A stretch of 64,000 bases of DNA from Mesorhizobium huakuii (lineage in GTDB: Bacteria; Pseudomonadota; Alphaproteobacteria; Rhizobiales; Rhizobiaceae). The notes below the pieces were generated by a model. That model had not been told where the DNA came from. It saw nothing but the letters and a program-made list of their open reading frames with translations, and searched no databases. This document shows, one piece after another, positions 63,200 through 64,000 of this stretch. Position 1 is the first letter of the stretch, and each line of letters opens with the position of its first letter. Both the position numbers and the translations under genes were made by a program. Location: contig NZ_BSNY01000029.1 in NCBI RefSeq assembly GCF_030160235.1, positions 1 to 64,000 of the forward strand, in the 5' to 3' direction.

Positions 63200-64000
63200 T
63201 TGTCGTGTTCGTCTTTCGACCTGCAGGAAAGCCATCAAAATGAACCGGGGCCGATCCGAGGACCGCAAATCGAAACGCAAACCGCGGGCGATCGTGGATA
63301 CCCCCCTACTCCTTCGCCACCCCACCCATCGCAGAGGCAGCTGCCGCTGCCTTGGCAGCCTCCCAAGTCTCCCGAAGACGATCCGGAGGCGGCTGGCAGG
63401 CTGGAGGCAATTCTCGCCAGTCCCAGTTACCGGTTGCCGGTTGAGGATCCCGTCTTTCTCGAGAACGATGACACCCGTGGCCCGCGGCTTGAGATTGGCT
63501 ATCTGAAGCCGGAAATGCTGCTGCGCCAGCACGGCATTCGCGGAACGATTGTCGTTTTCGGTAGCACTCGCATCTGCGAGCCCGCTGCCGCGCAGCGTAA
63601 CCTCCGGGCGCTTCGTGGTACGGCGGTGGTGCAACCGGACGCTGACGCGAGCTTACGCCTCGGAGCGGCCGAACGCATCGCGGCCAAGGCCCACTTCTAC
63701 GATGTCGCACGCCAGTTCAGCAGACTGGTCAGCCGTGCCAACCATGATCAGCAAGATCGCGGCATCGTCATCATGACCGGTTCCGGCCCAGGGATCATGG
63801 AGGCCGCCAATCGTGGCGCCTTCGATCTCGGCGCGCCATCGGCGGGCCTCAACATCAGCCTGCCGAACGAGCAATATCCCAATCCATATGTCAGCCCGGA
63901 ACTCTGCCTTCGGTGCATTACTTTGCCATCCGGAAGCTTCATTTCCTGCTGCGAGCCAAGGCTCTCGTCGCCTTCCCTGGCGGATTTGGAACGTTTGACG
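63200..64000 (+). pseudogene. LOG-family protein (nucleotide phosphoribohydrolase-like), frameshifted, runs off the window
   Basis: The main frame reads LPLPWQPPKSPEDDPEAAGR, then LKPEMLLRQHGIRGTIVVFG, GSGPGIMEAANRGAF and LNISLPNEQYPNPYVSPELC. This is a LOG/TIGR00730-type Rossmann protein related to cytokinin-activating enzymes. Near 63911-63916 one base is missing: the diagnostic continuation HYFAIRKLHFLLRAKALVAF with PGGFGTFD is in another frame. The start is uncertain; ATG 63240 lies in a different frame (MNRGRSEDRKSKRKP), and TTG 63200 is the only start in the main frame. The 3' end lies beyond the window. Confidence 0.7.

Overview
The window looks like chromosomal DNA of a Mesorhizobium-like alphaproteobacterium (Rhizobiales). 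The evidence is GC-rich coding sequence, an RpoE/ChrR (ECF11-type) sigma/anti-sigma pair, rhizobial families such as DUF2147, DUF3775 and DUF2267, a second RpoD-like sigma factor, and many FixK/FNR-type boxes. This is inferred from protein families and sites; no rRNA or tRNA gene was seen. There are no nif or fix structural genes, no CRISPR array and no intact insertion sequence.

Region 1 (1-9.7 kb) is a photo-oxidative stress unit. DUF2147-photolyase-DUF2177 (+) converges on a minus-strand operon of ECF sigma factor, ChrR anti-sigma factor, DUF1295 protein, cyclopropane-type fatty-acid methyltransferase and a membrane protein. A flavin amine oxidase/DUF1365 operon diverges from it. All three transcription units carry the same promoter-like element, TGATCC-N18-TA, the type known for singlet-oxygen RpoE. 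Together they predict one regulon for DNA repair and membrane-lipid modification.

Region 2 (9.8-12.2 kb) holds a LysR regulator divergent from an NmrA-type oxidoreductase and an SRPBCC-like protein.

Region 3 (12.2-19 kb) is a graveyard. It contains two broken response regulators, an IS91-type transposase remnant, a truncated FixK-type regulator joined to a universal-stress-protein tail, a serine-recombinase remnant and an mgtA-type ATPase remnant. A few intact genes sit among these: an Hsp20, a zinc-ribbon protein and a mini-lipoprotein.

Region 4 (19-63 kb) is a dense low-oxygen/dormancy-like island. It encodes acetyl-CoA synthetase plus a pyruvate-dehydrogenase-type complex with its own acyl carrier protein; an ACP/acyl-AMP ligase/acyltransferase fusion; universal stress proteins; a second Hsp20; an RpoD-like sigma factor; a DedA/ATP-grasp fusion; nicotinate phosphoribosyltransferase and NAD synthetase; PolX; a CBS-BON protein; a Lon-like protease with B12-dependent ribonucleotide reductase; a ribosome-hibernation factor fused to a cold-shock domain; CapA; an L,D-transpeptidase; a glycosyltransferase and a lipid acyltransferase; a CYTH-CHAD protein; a DegP-type protease; and a sugar-binding protein. 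Nineteen TTGAT-N4-ATCAA-like boxes (five perfect) lie from 15.6 to 61.7 kb. Most are 60-85 bp upstream of start codons, so the island reads as one FixK/FNR regulon for survival without oxygen. Several members are frameshifted, so part of the regulon is decaying or the sequence contains errors.
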